Source: JBGSIZ01 sp041742255
GTDB lineage: Bacteria > Pseudomonadota > Alphaproteobacteria > Rhodobacterales > Rhodobacteraceae
DNA length: 28,232 nt
Assembly (NCBI GenBank): GCA_041742255.1
Contig: JBGSIZ010000350.1
Span: 1 to 28,232, forward strand
Direction: 5' to 3'
The notes beneath the pieces were generated by a model. The model was not told the origin of the DNA, did not search any database, and saw nothing but the letters and a program-made list of their open reading frames with translations. Positions 1 through 8,159 of the stretch are shown here, piece after piece; the stretch's first letter is position 1, and every line of letters starts with the position of its first letter. Made by a program: the position numbers and the translations under genes.

Positions 1-1579
1 GCATGATGTGGACCGCGCATTGTCCCGGCTTGCGCTGGACCGGGGCGGGCCGCGCGACATGGCCGCGATCCGCAACACGATTGGCGAGGCAAACCGGTTG
101 GCCGGTCTGTTGGCCGAGGTGGAGTTGCCCGAGACATTGGCCCAAGCCGCAGGGGATTTGACAGGGCATGAAGGTCTGTTCGCGCTGTTGAACGCCGCCC
201 TAATCGCAGAACCGCCGATGTTGAACCGGGATGGAGGGTTTATCGCTGCCGGATATGACCCCGATCTGGACGAGGCCCGGACCCTGCGCGACGAAGGCCG
301 CAGCGTGATTGCGGGTATGCAGGCACAGTATGTGGCATTGGCCGGGGTTCCGTCCCTGAAGATCAAGCACAACAACGTGCTGGGCTATTTCATTGAAACA
401 ACCGACACCCATGCCGAACGGATGCGGACCCCGCCGTTGTCCGAAACGTTCATTCATCGCCAGACGACCGCCAATCAGGTGCGGTTCACGACCGTCCCCC
501 TGAGCGAGATCGAGACAAAGATATTGAACGCGGGGGGGCGGGCGCTCGATATCGAAAAGCGGCTCTATTCAGGCCTGAGACAGGCGATTGTTGCACAGGC
601 CGGACCGTTGGGCGCGTTGGCCCACGCGTTGGCCGAATTTGATCTGGCGGCCTCCCTCGCCGATCTGGCGCGGCAGGACAATTGGGTCCGCGCCGATATG
701 GACGACAGCCGCGCGTTTGACGTGCGCGGCGGGCGGCATCCCGTGGTGGAACAGGCGCTGCGGAAATCCGGGACGCCGTTTGTCGCCAATGACTGCGCCC
801 TGACCGTCACGCCGATCTGGTTGCTGACCGGGCCGAACATGGCGGGCAAATCGACGTTCCTGCGACAGAACGCCGTGATTGCCATATTGGCCCAAGCGGG
901 GTCATTTGTGCCTGCGACCGCCGCCCGGATTGGTGTGGTGAGCCAGATTTTCAGCCGCGTTGGCGCCAGTGATGATCTGGCGCGGGGCCGATCCACGTTC
1001 ATGGTGGAAATGGTCGAGACCGCCGCCATTTTGAACCAAGCGGACGACCGCGCGCTGGTCATTCTGGATGAGATTGGGCGCGGCACTGCCACCTATGACG
1101 GGTTGTCCATTGCCTGGGCCACGTTGGAACATCTGCATGATGTGAACCGATGCCGAGCCTTGTTCGCGACGCATTATCACGAAATGGCGCAACTGGCCGA
1201 CAAACTGCCCGGCGTCGACAACGCCACGGTGACCGTCAAGGAATGGGACGGCGACGTCATATTCCTGCACGAGGTGCGCAAAGGCACAGCCGACCGCAGT
1301 TATGGCGTGCAAGTGGCCCGGTTGGCCGGATTGCCGCAATCGGTGGTGGACCGCGCCCGTGTCGTGCTGGAGGCGCTGGAAAAGGGCGAACGCGAAGGCG
1401 GCACGCGCAAGGCCATCATTGATGACCTGCCCCTGTTTGCCGCCGTCGCCGCAGCGCCGCCCGTGAAACACATGCCCTCGGAAGTGGAGGCAATGTTGCG
1501 CGATGTGTTCCCCGATGACCTGTCGCCCAAGGACGCGCTGGCGTTGATTTATCGGCTGCGGGAGGCGTTGCCGGAGTGA
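1..1579 (+). CDS. mutS: DNA mismatch repair protein MutS, C-terminal part (5' end outside window)
   Basis: MutS recognises mismatches and small insertion/deletion loops and uses ATP to act as a sliding clamp that recruits MutL. The frame is open from base 2 to the TGA at 1577-1579, about 525 codons, so the N-terminal mismatch-binding and connector domains lie upstream of the window. What remains is the core/lever and clamp region, then the ABC-type ATPase: Walker A GPNMAGKST at about 832-858, Walker B and D-loop VILDEIGRGTATYDG at about 1060-1105, and the switch histidine region FATHYHE near 1165-1185. The C-terminal helix-turn-helix dimerisation segment follows. The first GTG in the window (position 8) is not the real start, because the preceding codons continue the family alignment. 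The gene converges on grpE with an 18-bp gap and a hairpin at the junction. Identification is secure. Confidence 0.97.
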   Translation, partial: HDVDRALSRLALDRGGPRDMAAIRNTIGEANRLAGLLAEVELPETLAQAAGDLTGHEGLFALLNAALIAEPPMLNRDGGFIAAGYDPDLDEARTLRDEGRSVIAGMQAQYVALAGVPSLKIKHNNVLGYFIETTDTHAERMRTPPLSETFIHRQTTANQVRFTTVPLSEIETKILNAGGRALDIEKRLYSGLRQAIVAQAGPLGALAHALAEFDLAASLADLARQDNWVRADMDDSRAFDVRGGRHPVVEQALRKSGTPFVANDCALTVTPIWLLTGPNMAGKSTFLRQNAVIAILAQAGSFVPATAARIGVVSQIFSRVGASDDLARGRSTFMVEMVETAAILNQADDRALVILDEIGRGTATYDGLSIAWATLEHLHDVNRCRALFATHYHEMAQLADKLPGVDNATVTVKEWDGDVIFLHEVRKGTADRSYGVQVARLAGLPQSVVDRARVVLEALEKGEREGGTRKAIIDDLPLFAAVAAAPPVKHMPSEVEAMLRDVFPDDLSPKDALALIYRLREALPE

Positions 1580-1589
1580 TCCGGCACGC
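1565..1589. terminator. Hairpin at the mutS/grpE convergent junction (possible bidirectional terminator)
   Basis: GCGT-[T]-GCCGGA pairs with TCCGGC-ACGC, giving a 10-bp GC-rich stem with one bulged T and the tetraloop GTGA. The loop contains the mutS stop codon. No T-run follows on either strand, so it is not a classical intrinsic terminator. It could act as a 3'-end stabiliser or a Rho-assisted end for both convergent genes. Confidence 0.35.
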
Positions 1590-1597
1590 CACGGACG

Positions 1598-2164
1598 CTA
1601 GTTCTTGACCGCTGGCATTGACGACACGCCGACGTGGGCGGGCCGCAACAAACGGTCGTGCAGCATGAACCCGGATGCCGACACCTGAATGATGTCGCCT
1701 GCGCGGGTGCCGGGTAAGGGTGCCTCGAACATGGCCTGATGTTGCAGGGGGTCGAACCGGTCGCCCACGTCGGGGTGGATACGCGTCATGCCGTGTTTCT
1801 GGAACACGTTCAGGAGTTCGCGCATGGTCAGTTCGATGCCTTCGATCAAGGCTGCATTGGCGGCGCGTTGGTCATCCGAGATGGTTTCCAGCGCGCGCGA
1901 CATACCGTCATAAACCGGCAGCAGATCACGGGCGAGTTTGGAGCCACCATAATTTTCGGCCTCGCGCCGGTCGCGGTCTGCCCGTTTGCGGGTGTTTTCA
2001 GCGTCAGCAAGCGCCCGCATGAACCGGTCCTTGAAATCGTCCCGTTCGGCGCGGAGCGTTTCAAGTTCCATGGTGTCGCTTGCGGCAAGATCCTCGGCCA
2101 CCTGATCGTCTGATTCTGCGGCCAGTTCATCCAGCGATTTGGGGTCGGCGTTGTGGTCTGCCAT
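1598..2164 (-). CDS. grpE: GrpE, nucleotide exchange factor for DnaK
   Basis: GrpE releases ADP from the Hsp70 chaperone DnaK and so drives the DnaK-DnaJ cycle in the cytoplasm. The 188-residue product has an acidic N-terminus, a long charged helical region (about residues 31-80, the expected dimerising helices), and the C-terminal beta domain ending in the family signature around GFMLHDRLLRPAHVGV (about residues 165-181). Length is normal for the family. The ATG at 2162-2164 lies 14 nt after the hrcA stop, and AGAGGA sits about 8 nt before it, so grpE is the second gene of an hrcA-grpE operon, a common alphaproteobacterial arrangement. No dnaK or dnaJ is present in the window. Confidence 0.96.
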   Translation of the reverse strand: MADHNADPKSLDELAAESDDQVAEDLAASDTMELETLRAERDDFKDRFMRALADAENTRKRADRDRREAENYGGSKLARDLLPVYDGMSRALETISDDQRAANAALIEGIELTMRELLNVFQKHGMTRIHPDVGDRFDPLQHQAMFEAPLPGTRAGDIIQVSASGFMLHDRLLRPAHVGVSSMPAVKN

Positions 2165-2178
2165 ATCTCTTTTCCTCT

Positions 2179-3243
2179 TTACGTCCGGTCGGACAGGAGC
2201 CTGCCGACCAATTGTGCTGTGTAGTCCACGATCGGGACGATCCGCCCGTAGTTCAGACGTGTCGGGCCAATGACCCCGACGGCCCCGATGATCTTGCGGT
2301 CGGAGTTCATATACGGGGAAACCACGAGACTTGAACCCGAAAGCGAAAAAAGTTTGTTTTCGGACCCAATAAAAATGCGCACACCTTCGCCGCCTTCGGC
2401 AAGGTCCAGAAACTGGGCGATGTCCCGTTTGCGTTCCAGATCGTCGAACAGCGACCGGATGCGGTCCAGATCGACGCCGTTCTCAGAATCCGCAAGAAGA
2501 TTGCCGCGTCCGCGCACGATCAGACGCTCTGTCGTCTCGCCTTTGTTTTCCCAGATCGCCAGACCGCTCTCGACCAGATCGCGGGCGAGTTTGTCGATCT
2601 CCTGACGGCGGTTGACGATTTCGTGGGCCATGACGCGGGCAAGTTCGGTCAGGGTCCGACCTTCGGCGAGCGCGTTCACAAAATTCGCCGCCTCGCGCAT
2701 GGAGGACGGCGTTTGCCCGGGCGGCGGCGTAAAGATGCGGTTTTCAACGTGTCCGTCGGCGAAAACCAGCACGACAAGCGCCCGATCAGCCGACAGGGAC
2801 ACAAATTCAACGTGTTTGAGCGCCGCCTCGTGTTTGGGGGCCAGAACGAGGCTGGCGCCTTTGGTCACGCCCGACAGCGCCGAGCCGATCCGGTCCAGCA
2901 TGGTGGACACGTCGGTGTCGTTTGACCCAAGCGTCTGGTCAATGGCGTTGCGATCATCGCCGTTCAGATCGCCGACCTCTAGCAAACCATCCACGAACAT
3001 CCGCAAGCCAGATTGCGTGGGCACCCGACCCGCGCTGATGTGCGGACTACCCAAAAGCCCCATATATTCAAGGTCTTGCATCACGTTACGAATCGTCGCC
3101 GCGCTGACCTTTTCGGCCATGGTGCGGGTGAGGCTGCGCGAACCGACGGGGAGGCCCGTTTCAAGATACCCTTCGACGACGCGGCGGAACACCTCGCGCG
3201 AGCGGTCGTTGAGTTCTTCGATCAGTGGCATCTTGCCAGTCAT
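2179..3243 (-). CDS. hrcA: HrcA, heat-inducible transcription repressor
   Basis: HrcA represses chaperone operons by binding CIRCE inverted repeats; GroEL activity keeps it folded. The N-terminal winged-helix part (SREVFRRVVEGYLETGLPVGS, then the SAATIRNVMQDLE segment) is clear, followed by the GAF-like dimerisation domain. The longest reading frame reaches 3345, but I choose the ATG at 3241-3243 (protein starting MTGKMPLIEELN, 354 aa). A GGAG lies 6 nt upstream, the family normally begins there, and a good promoter maps at 3275-3302, inside the longer version. The gene is divergent from rph. No CIRCE (TTAGCACTC-N9-GAGTGCTAA) is visible in front of hrcA, so its targets are presumably elsewhere. 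Confidence 0.95.
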   Translation of the reverse strand: MTGKMPLIEELNDRSREVFRRVVEGYLETGLPVGSRSLTRTMAEKVSAATIRNVMQDLEYMGLLGSPHISAGRVPTQSGLRMFVDGLLEVGDLNGDDRNAIDQTLGSNDTDVSTMLDRIGSALSGVTKGASLVLAPKHEAALKHVEFVSLSADRALVVLVFADGHVENRIFTPPPGQTPSSMREAANFVNALAEGRTLTELARVMAHEIVNRRQEIDKLARDLVESGLAIWENKGETTERLIVRGRGNLLADSENGVDLDRIRSLFDDLERKRDIAQFLDLAEGGEGVRIFIGSENKLFSLSGSSLVVSPYMNSDRKIIGAVGVIGPTRLNYGRIVPIVDYTAQLVGRLLSDRT

Positions 3244-3274
3244 CTGCGTCTCCGGCGCCGGAACGGGCAGCCCA

Positions 3275-3302
3275 ATTAGAACCATGCGGGGCCCGGCGTC
3301 AA
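3275..3302 (-). promoter_or_regulatory. Predicted sigma70-type promoter of hrcA-grpE
   Basis: On the minus strand a -35 TTGACG (3297-3302) and a -10 TCTAAT (3275-3280, 5 of 6 consensus) are separated by 16 nt. A transcript would begin near 3268, about 25 nt before the chosen hrcA ATG. This supports the shorter hrcA start. Confidence 0.5.
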
Positions 3303-3308
3303 TCGGGG

Positions 3309-3337
3309 TTGGATTTCGCGCGTCTGGCGCGTATCCC
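3309..3337 (+). promoter_or_regulatory. Possible promoter of rph-rdgB-hemW
   Basis: TTGGAT (3309-3314) and TATCCC (3332-3337) are separated by 17 nt, and the -10 ends 26 nt before the rph ATG. The -10 match is modest. The divergent hrcA promoter is adjacent. Confidence 0.3.
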
Positions 3338-3363
3338 ATGCCCAACCCAACGAGGAGACACAG

Positions 3364-4071
3364 ATGCGCCCGTCCGGACGTGAGATAAACACCATGCGCC
3401 CGATTTCAATTGAAACCGGGGTGACCAAACACGCCGAAGGATCGTGCCTGATCAAGGTTGGGGATACCCACGTCCTGTGCACCGCGAGCGTGGACGAGCG
3501 GGTGCCGCCGTTCATGAAAAACAGCGGGCTGGGATGGGTGACCGCCGAATATGGCATGTTGCCCCGCGCCACCAACACCCGGATGCGTCGCGAAGCCAAA
3601 GAAGGCCAGACCGGACGAACACAGGAAATTCAACGGCTGATTGGCCGCGCGTTACGGGCGGGCGTGGACCGGTCCGCGCTGGGCGAACGGCAGATCATGA
3701 TCGACTGCGACGTGATACAAGCGGACGGCGGCACGCGTTGTGCGGCCATCACGGGCGGCTGGGTCGCCTTGCGTCTGGCCGTCAACAAATTGATGAAAGC
3801 CGGATTGATTGTCAGCGACCCGCTGGTGGTTCCGGTATCCGCCATCAGCTGCGGGATATATGCGGGCCAGCCGGTTCTGGACCTTGATTATGCCGAGGAC
3901 AGCGAAGCCGGGGTAGACGGCAATTTTGTCATGATGGGCAAGCGGATGATCGAATTACAGATGTCCGCCGAGGGATCGACGTTCAGCCGGGACCAGTTGA
4001 CCACGTTGCTGGACCTTGCCGACAAGGGTGCCGCGGAATTGGCGGCCGCCCAATTGGCAGCGGTGGCGTGA
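3364..4071 (+). CDS. rph: Ribonuclease PH
   Basis: RNase PH is a phosphate-dependent 3'-5' exoribonuclease that trims tRNA 3' ends and contributes to rRNA processing and turnover. The 235-aa product has the usual length. It begins with the family start MRPSGR and carries RTQEIQRLIGR (residues 85-95) and CDVIQADGGTR (115-125), the phosphate- and active-site segments of the PH fold. The strong Shine-Dalgarno GAGGAGA lies just before the ATG. The TGA (4069-4071) overlaps the rdgB ATG by one base, so the two are translationally linked. The pairing of rph with rdgB is widespread. Confidence 0.97.
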   Translation: MRPSGREINTMRPISIETGVTKHAEGSCLIKVGDTHVLCTASVDERVPPFMKNSGLGWVTAEYGMLPRATNTRMRREAKEGQTGRTQEIQRLIGRALRAGVDRSALGERQIMIDCDVIQADGGTRCAAITGGWVALRLAVNKLMKAGLIVSDPLVVPVSAISCGIYAGQPVLDLDYAEDSEAGVDGNFVMMGKRMIELQMSAEGSTFSRDQLTTLLDLADKGAAELAAAQLAAVA

Positions 4072-4679
4072 TGCGGCGGTTCGAGGGCAAGGCGTTGGTT
4101 GTGGCGACCCACAACCATGGCAAACTGGAGGAGATGGAGGATCTTCTTCGTCCGTTTGGCATCACCTTGTCCTCAAACGCGGATCACGGGCTGCCGGAAC
4201 CCGTAGAGGATGGCGACAGTTTTGTCGCCAACGCCCGGATCAAGGCCCATGCGGCGGCACAGGCCACGGGTCTGCCCGCACTGGCCGATGACAGCGGGAT
4301 CGAGATTGACGCGCTGGACGGCGCGCCGGGCATCTACACCGCCGATTGGGCCGAAGGGCCGGGTGGCCGCGATTTTGTCCGGGCGATGACGGAAACGTGG
4401 GCCAAGCTGGAACACATCGGCGCCGCAGAACCCCGGACCGCTCGGTTTTGTTGCACGCTGGTTCTGGCGTGGCCGGACGGCCATGACGAGGTGTTCGCGG
4501 GCGTGATGCCGGGCCGGATCGTGTGGCCGATGCGCGGCGATCAGGGGCACGGATATGACCCGATATTCCAGCCGGACGGCTACGACGTGACCTTTGGTGA
4601 AATGGACCGTTGGGAAAAGAACAAGATCAGCCACCGGGCCCGCGCGTTCAACCTGCTTTTGGCTGGTTGTTTTGCCTGA
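4071..4679 (+). CDS. rdgB: RdgB/HAM1-type non-canonical purine NTP pyrophosphatase
   Basis: This enzyme hydrolyses dITP, dXTP and related deaminated purine nucleotides to monophosphates, keeping them out of DNA. The 202-aa product shows the N-terminal ATHNHGK motif (residues 12-18) and ADDSGIEIDALDG (72-84), the metal and catalytic region, then the PGIYTADWA segment. The ATG at 4071 shares its A with the rph stop. A GTG three bases earlier (4068) would add one residue and give a 4-nt overlap, and cannot be excluded. The 3' end overlaps the start of the next gene. Identification is secure. Confidence 0.95.
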   Translation: MRRFEGKALVVATHNHGKLEEMEDLLRPFGITLSSNADHGLPEPVEDGDSFVANARIKAHAAAQATGLPALADDSGIEIDALDGAPGIYTADWAEGPGGRDFVRAMTETWAKLEHIGAAEPRTARFCCTLVLAWPDGHDEVFAGVMPGRIVWPMRGDQGHGYDPIFQPDGYDVTFGEMDRWEKNKISHRARAFNLLLAGCFA

Positions 4680-5817
4680 CGCGGGGTTTGGTCTGTATCT
4701 GCACTGGCCATTTTGCCAGTCAAAATGCCCGTATTGTGATTTCAACAGCCATGTTGCGGCCCAGATAGATCAGAATCGCTGGGCCGATGCCTATGTCGCG
4801 GAGATTGCGCGGGTTGGGGCCGAGACGCAGGATCGGGTGCTGTCCACCGTGTTTTTCGGCGGAGGCACGCCAAGCCTGATGGACCCCGCCGTGGTGGACC
4901 GCGTGATGGAGGCCGTCCGCAAGACCTGGCGGTGGACAAACGATGTTGAGGTGACGCTGGAGGCGAACCCGACATCGGTCGAGGCCGGACGGTTTCGAGC
5001 CTATCGCGATGCAGGCGTCAATCGGGTGTCACTGGGCATTCAGGCGTTATCAGACCCTGATTTGCGGGCATTGGGGCGGTTACATTCGGTTGACGAAGCC
5101 CGCCGCGCCTTTGCTGTGGCGGCTGCGACGTTTGACCGGGTGTCGTTCGATCTGATCTATGCCCGGCAGAACCAGACGGCCGATATGTGGCGGGCGGAAC
5201 TGGCAGAAGCCCTGACGCTCGCCGCTGGACATCTGTCGTTGTATCAACTGACCATCGAGGACGGCACCGCGTTTGGGCAACGGCATGCCGTGGGCAAGTT
5301 GCCCGGTTTGCCGACCGATGATGCAGGCGCAGAGATGTATGAGATCACCCAGGATCTGTGCGCCGCCGCCGGATATGGGGCCTATGAGGTGTCCAATCAC
5401 GCGAAGCCGGGGCAGGAAAGCCGGCATAACCTGATTTACTGGCGCTATGGTCTGTATGCCGGGATTGGTCCGGGCGCGCATGGGCGGTTGCCGGGGCCAC
5501 AAGGGCGGATTGCAACCGAGACCCATCTGGGCCCGACCGCGTGGTTGCGTGCCGTCGAAACGACCGGAACGGGCGAAACCCTGCGCGAGGGGTTGGACCC
5601 GGTGGCGCAAGCGACTGAGCGGGTGTTGATGGGGTTGCGGATTGCCGAAGGGGTTACGTTGGACGACCTGCTGCCGGTTCGATCCGAGTTTTTCAATAGC
5701 AAGATCATAGAGTTGCAGGGTATGGGCCTGATTGCGCCGGACCCTGAAAGGCTGCGCGTCACGGACCGGGGGCGTCCGTTGATCAACGCGATCCTGCGGG
5801 ATCTGTTGGGGGCCTGA
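4672..5817 (+). CDS. hemW: HemW-type radical SAM protein (heme chaperone; formerly oxygen-independent coproporphyrinogen III oxidase-like)
   Basis: This is a radical SAM protein of the HemN/HemW family. The HemW branch is reported to bind heme and deliver it to respiratory proteins rather than to act as a coproporphyrinogen dehydrogenase. The iron-sulfur triad is CQSKCPYC (Cys15, 19 and 22 from the chosen start), followed by FFGGGTPSLM and EANPTSVE. The frame is open from 4594, but homologous sequence starts near 4680. I choose TTG 4672-4674, inside the last codons of rdgB (8-nt overlap), giving 381 aa, the usual HemW length. No strong Shine-Dalgarno is visible, so the start is uncertain by a few codons. 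Short length and position after rdgB favour HemW over HemN. Confidence 0.9.
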   Translation: MPDAGFGLYLHWPFCQSKCPYCDFNSHVAAQIDQNRWADAYVAEIARVGAETQDRVLSTVFFGGGTPSLMDPAVVDRVMEAVRKTWRWTNDVEVTLEANPTSVEAGRFRAYRDAGVNRVSLGIQALSDPDLRALGRLHSVDEARRAFAVAAATFDRVSFDLIYARQNQTADMWRAELAEALTLAAGHLSLYQLTIEDGTAFGQRHAVGKLPGLPTDDAGAEMYEITQDLCAAAGYGAYEVSNHAKPGQESRHNLIYWRYGLYAGIGPGAHGRLPGPQGRIATETHLGPTAWLRAVETTGTGETLREGLDPVAQATERVLMGLRIAEGVTLDDLLPVRSEFFNSKIIELQGMGLIAPDPERLRVTDRGRPLINAILRDLLGA

Positions 5818-5822
5818 CCCCC
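5808..5822. terminator. Small hairpin at the hemW/parB convergent junction
   Basis: GGGGG (5808-5812), loop CCTGA holding the hemW stop codon, CCCCC (5818-5822). The stem is only 5 bp with no T-run, so terminator function is doubtful. It sits exactly between the two convergent stop codons. Confidence 0.25.
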
Positions 5823-5823
5823 G

Positions 5824-6720
5824 TTAATCGCCAGACAGTAGGCGCAACAGGTCGTCCAATTGTCCAAGGTTCCGGTAGGACAAGGTGAGTTTGCCGGACT
5901 CGCCCCCTGCATCGTGGTCGATGGCGACACCCATGCGAAGTTGGGCGGAAAGTTCCTGTTCAAGCTGGACCGTGTCGGCATCTTTGGCCCCTTTGGACCC
6001 CCCCGCATTGGGCCGACGCGGTTTGACCGGCTTGGCTTTGCCCATGTTTTCAGCCTGTCGCACCGACATGCCGTCGCGGATGATCAACCGGGCAAGGTCG
6101 GACGCCAACGGATTACCGATGAGAGTGCGGGCGTGACCCGCGGTCAGGCGTCCTTCGGTCACATGCAATTGCACATCGTCGGGCAGGTTCAGCAGGCGGA
6201 GAAGGTTGGCGATGTGGCTGCGGCTTTTGCCCAAGGCGGTGGCGAGCGCGTCTTGGGTGTGGCCGAAGCGGTCCATCAGTTGTTTATACCCGGCGGCCTC
6301 GTCTATCGCGTTCAGGTCAGCGCGTTGAATGTTCTCGATAATCGCAACTTCGAGGACTTCTGTGTCGGTGAATTCCCGTATGAGAACAGGCACTTGGTGA
6401 AGTTGGGCGCGCTGTGCGGCACGCCAGCGCCGTTCGCCCGCGACGATTTCGTAAGCGTCGGGCGTGATCGGGTGGGGGCGCACGATGAGGGGCTGAATGA
6501 TCCCTTTTTCCGCGATGGAGGCGGCGAGTTCGGCAAGGGCATCGTCGTTGAACGTGCGGCGGGGCTGGTTCGGGTTTGGGTGGACCCGTTCAATTGGCAA
6601 AAACGCCTCGGCGGCGCGGGGATTGTTGGTGTCGGCAGCGGGTGCCGCCAAGGCGACATCGGACATAAGGGACGACAGACCACGGCCCAAGCCACGGGTT
6701 TTGTTGGGTTTATCAGCCAT
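5824..6720 (-). CDS. parB: ParB, chromosome partition protein / CTP-dependent clamp
   Basis: ParB binds parS near the origin, loads as a CTP-gated sliding clamp and works with ParA to segregate the origin. The 298-aa product opens with the family N-terminus (KTRGLGRGLSSLM), then the CTP-binding motifs GERRWR (residues 95-100) and ENIQR (129-133), a helix-turn-helix (about 152-175, SRSHIANLLRLL) for parS recognition, and a C-terminal dimerisation domain. The start is ATG 6718-6720 with AAAGGAG 6 nt upstream. It overlaps the parA 3' end by 8 nt and is the last gene of the rho-to-parB run. Two perfect parS sites lie 1.4 and 3.3 kb upstream of its start. Confidence 0.97.
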   Translation of the reverse strand: MADKPNKTRGLGRGLSSLMSDVALAAPAADTNNPRAAEAFLPIERVHPNPNQPRRTFNDDALAELAASIAEKGIIQPLIVRPHPITPDAYEIVAGERRWRAAQRAQLHQVPVLIREFTDTEVLEVAIIENIQRADLNAIDEAAGYKQLMDRFGHTQDALATALGKSRSHIANLLRLLNLPDDVQLHVTEGRLTAGHARTLIGNPLASDLARLIIRDGMSVRQAENMGKAKPVKPRRPNAGGSKGAKDADTVQLEQELSAQLRMGVAIDHDAGGESGKLTLSYRNLGQLDDLLRLLSGD

Positions 6721-7540
6721 GAGAGGCTCCTTTGGTCAATGGGACCTGCACGCGGGACAGGAGTTCTGCGGCGAGGTCGCGATAGGCCGCGCTGCCCTTG
6801 GAGGCGGTATCATATTGAAGGATGGGGAGGGCAAAGGACGGTGCCTCGCTCAACCTGACGTTTCGGGGGATCATCGTGCGGAACACCAGATCACCGAGGT
6901 TTTCGCGGGCGTCGGCCTCGACCTGTTGGGACAGATTGTTGCGGACGTCATACATGGTCAGCACCACACCTTCGATCCGGAGACGCGGATTGGCGGATTG
7001 GCGAACCTCGCGGATTGTGAGCATGAGTTGGCTCAACCCTTCGAGGGCGAAAAATTCGCTTTGAAGAGGAACCAGGACGGAATCGGCGGCGACCATAGCG
7101 TTGACGGTCAAGATGTTGAGAGACGGGGGACAATCAATCAAGATGTAGTCAAGCGCAAAGGCATCCATGGCGGATTGATGCAAGGCGTCGTGCAGAAGAA
7201 AGCTGCGTTTTTCCGTCGCGACGAGTTCGATATCTGCCGAACTGAGGTCAGTTGTGGAGGGCACGATCAGAAGGTTTTCAATGCCGGTTTCGAGGATTGC
7301 ATCGAACGGACGCGCCTCGCCGGTCAAAAGATCATAGGTCGTGACGGCACGATTGTCGGCGAGGATACCGAGACCTGTGGAGGCGTTGCCCTGCGGATCG
7401 AGGTCCACCAACAACACACGCTGGCCCAGTTCGGCGAGAGCGGCCGCGAGGTTGATTGATGTTGTTGTCTTGCCCACGCCGCCCTTTTGGTTGGCGATCG
7501 CGATGATTCTTGGGCTGGTATCACGGAGAGGGTCACGCAC
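6713..7540 (-). CDS. parA: ParA, chromosome partitioning ATPase
   Basis: ParA is the Walker-type ATPase that binds nucleoid DNA as an ATP dimer and is released by ParB-parS, moving the origin region. The deviant Walker A motif KGGVGKT is at residues 19-25, the switch region DLDPQGN at 46-52, and the Walker B segment ILIDCPPSL near residue 135. There is no N-terminal helix-turn-helix extension, so this is the short chromosomal type (275 aa). The start codon is GTG (7538-7540), overlapping the rsmG stop (8-nt overlap). GGAG lies about 10 nt upstream. Translation is probably coupled along rsmG-parA-parB. Confidence 0.97.
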   Translation of the reverse strand: MRDPLRDTSPRIIAIANQKGGVGKTTTSINLAAALAELGQRVLLVDLDPQGNASTGLGILADNRAVTTYDLLTGEARPFDAILETGIENLLIVPSTTDLSSADIELVATEKRSFLLHDALHQSAMDAFALDYILIDCPPSLNILTVNAMVAADSVLVPLQSEFFALEGLSQLMLTIREVRQSANPRLRIEGVVLTMYDVRNNLSQQVEADARENLGDLVFRTMIPRNVRLSEAPSFALPILQYDTASKGSAAYRDLAAELLSRVQVPLTKGASHG

Positions 7541-8159
7541 GGTCGATATTCTCCAAAACCAAAAGGCAAGCGTCAGGGTCGGTGATACTCGGCTCGATCA
7601 CCAGATCAAAGCGCCAATGCGTGCGGGCGGCGTTGATTTCTTGTTGGGCTGACTTGCCTTTGAGCAAGAATGCGCGGCCATTTGGCGCCAGATGACGGTG
7701 CGCGAGAGGAAGGAGGTCTGGCAAGGCAGCAAGGGCGCGCGCAGAGATGGCCCCTACCCCGAGCGGCGTTGCGGATTCAATCCGGTCCGTGATGACAGTT
7801 GCCGACAGTGAAAATTCGCGGATCGCTGTGCGCAGGAAAACTGTTTTGCGTTGATCGCTTTCGATGAACGTAAATGGTGTGGGCCATCCGGCACCATTGG
7901 CCATGATTGCGAGAATGACGCCCGGAAACCCGCCACCCGTGCCCAGGTCGGCCCAAGGCGTATCAGTATCCCGTGCCAGCGCGAATATCTGGGCCGAATC
8001 GAGCACATGACGAGCCCAGAGATGCGGCAGATCAGACCGGGAGACGAGGTTGATCGCGGGCGACCATTTTTCGACCAGTGCGCAATAGGCCCGCAGCGTT
8101 TGCTCTGTTTCACGTGAAACATTAAATTGCGCAAGAAAGGGGTCCTGTGCCGTCGTCAT
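7533..8159 (-). CDS. rsmG: RsmG (GidB), 16S rRNA m7G527 methyltransferase
   Basis: RsmG methylates N7 of G527 in the 530 loop of 16S rRNA with S-adenosylmethionine; loss is known to give low-level streptomycin resistance. The 208-aa product has RHVLDS (residues 50-55) and the SAM-binding loop DLGTGGGFPG (71-80), with normal family length. The ATG at 8157-8159 overlaps the mnmG TGA by 4 nt. Residues 13-18 (NVSRET) are encoded by a perfect parS palindrome (8106-8121), so this part of the protein is constrained by a DNA-binding site. Neighbouring mnmG, parA and parB is the classical gidA-gidB-parA-parB order. Confidence 0.96.
   Translation of the reverse strand: MTTAQDPFLAQFNVSRETEQTLRAYCALVEKWSPAINLVSRSDLPHLWARHVLDSAQIFALARDTDTPWADLGTGGGFPGVILAIMANGAGWPTPFTFIESDQRKTVFLRTAIREFSLSATVITDRIESATPLGVGAISARALAALPDLLPLAHRHLAPNGRAFLLKGKSAQQEINAARTHWRFDLVIEPSITDPDACLLVLENIDRA
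8106..8121. promoter_or_regulatory. parS site 1 (ParB-binding palindrome) inside rsmG
   Basis: TGTTTCACGTGAAACA, a perfect 16-bp palindrome identical to the canonical bacterial parS. It lies in the 5' part of rsmG, about 1.4 kb upstream of the parB start and about 5.3 kb from the oriC centre. ParB should load here. Confidence 0.93.

Noticed and set aside
3244..3345. Longer hrcA start at 3345
   Set aside because: Would add 34 residues not typical of HrcA and would contain the predicted promoter; ATG 3243 has a good Shine-Dalgarno.
3244..3363. CIRCE operator in front of hrcA
   Set aside because: No TTAGCACTC/GAGTGCTAA arms found there or in front of hslVU or grpE.
2612..3388. Long plus-strand open frame opposite hrcA
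   Set aside because: Antisense shadow of a clear hrcA gene, with low-complexity Ser/Arg-rich translation and no family features.
4594..4671. Longer hemW start at 4594
   Set aside because: The extra residues are the out-of-frame reading of the rdgB 3' end; family homology begins near 4680.
5860..6858. 332-codon plus-strand frame opposite parB/parA
   Set aside because: Antisense shadow; parB and parA have all expected motifs.
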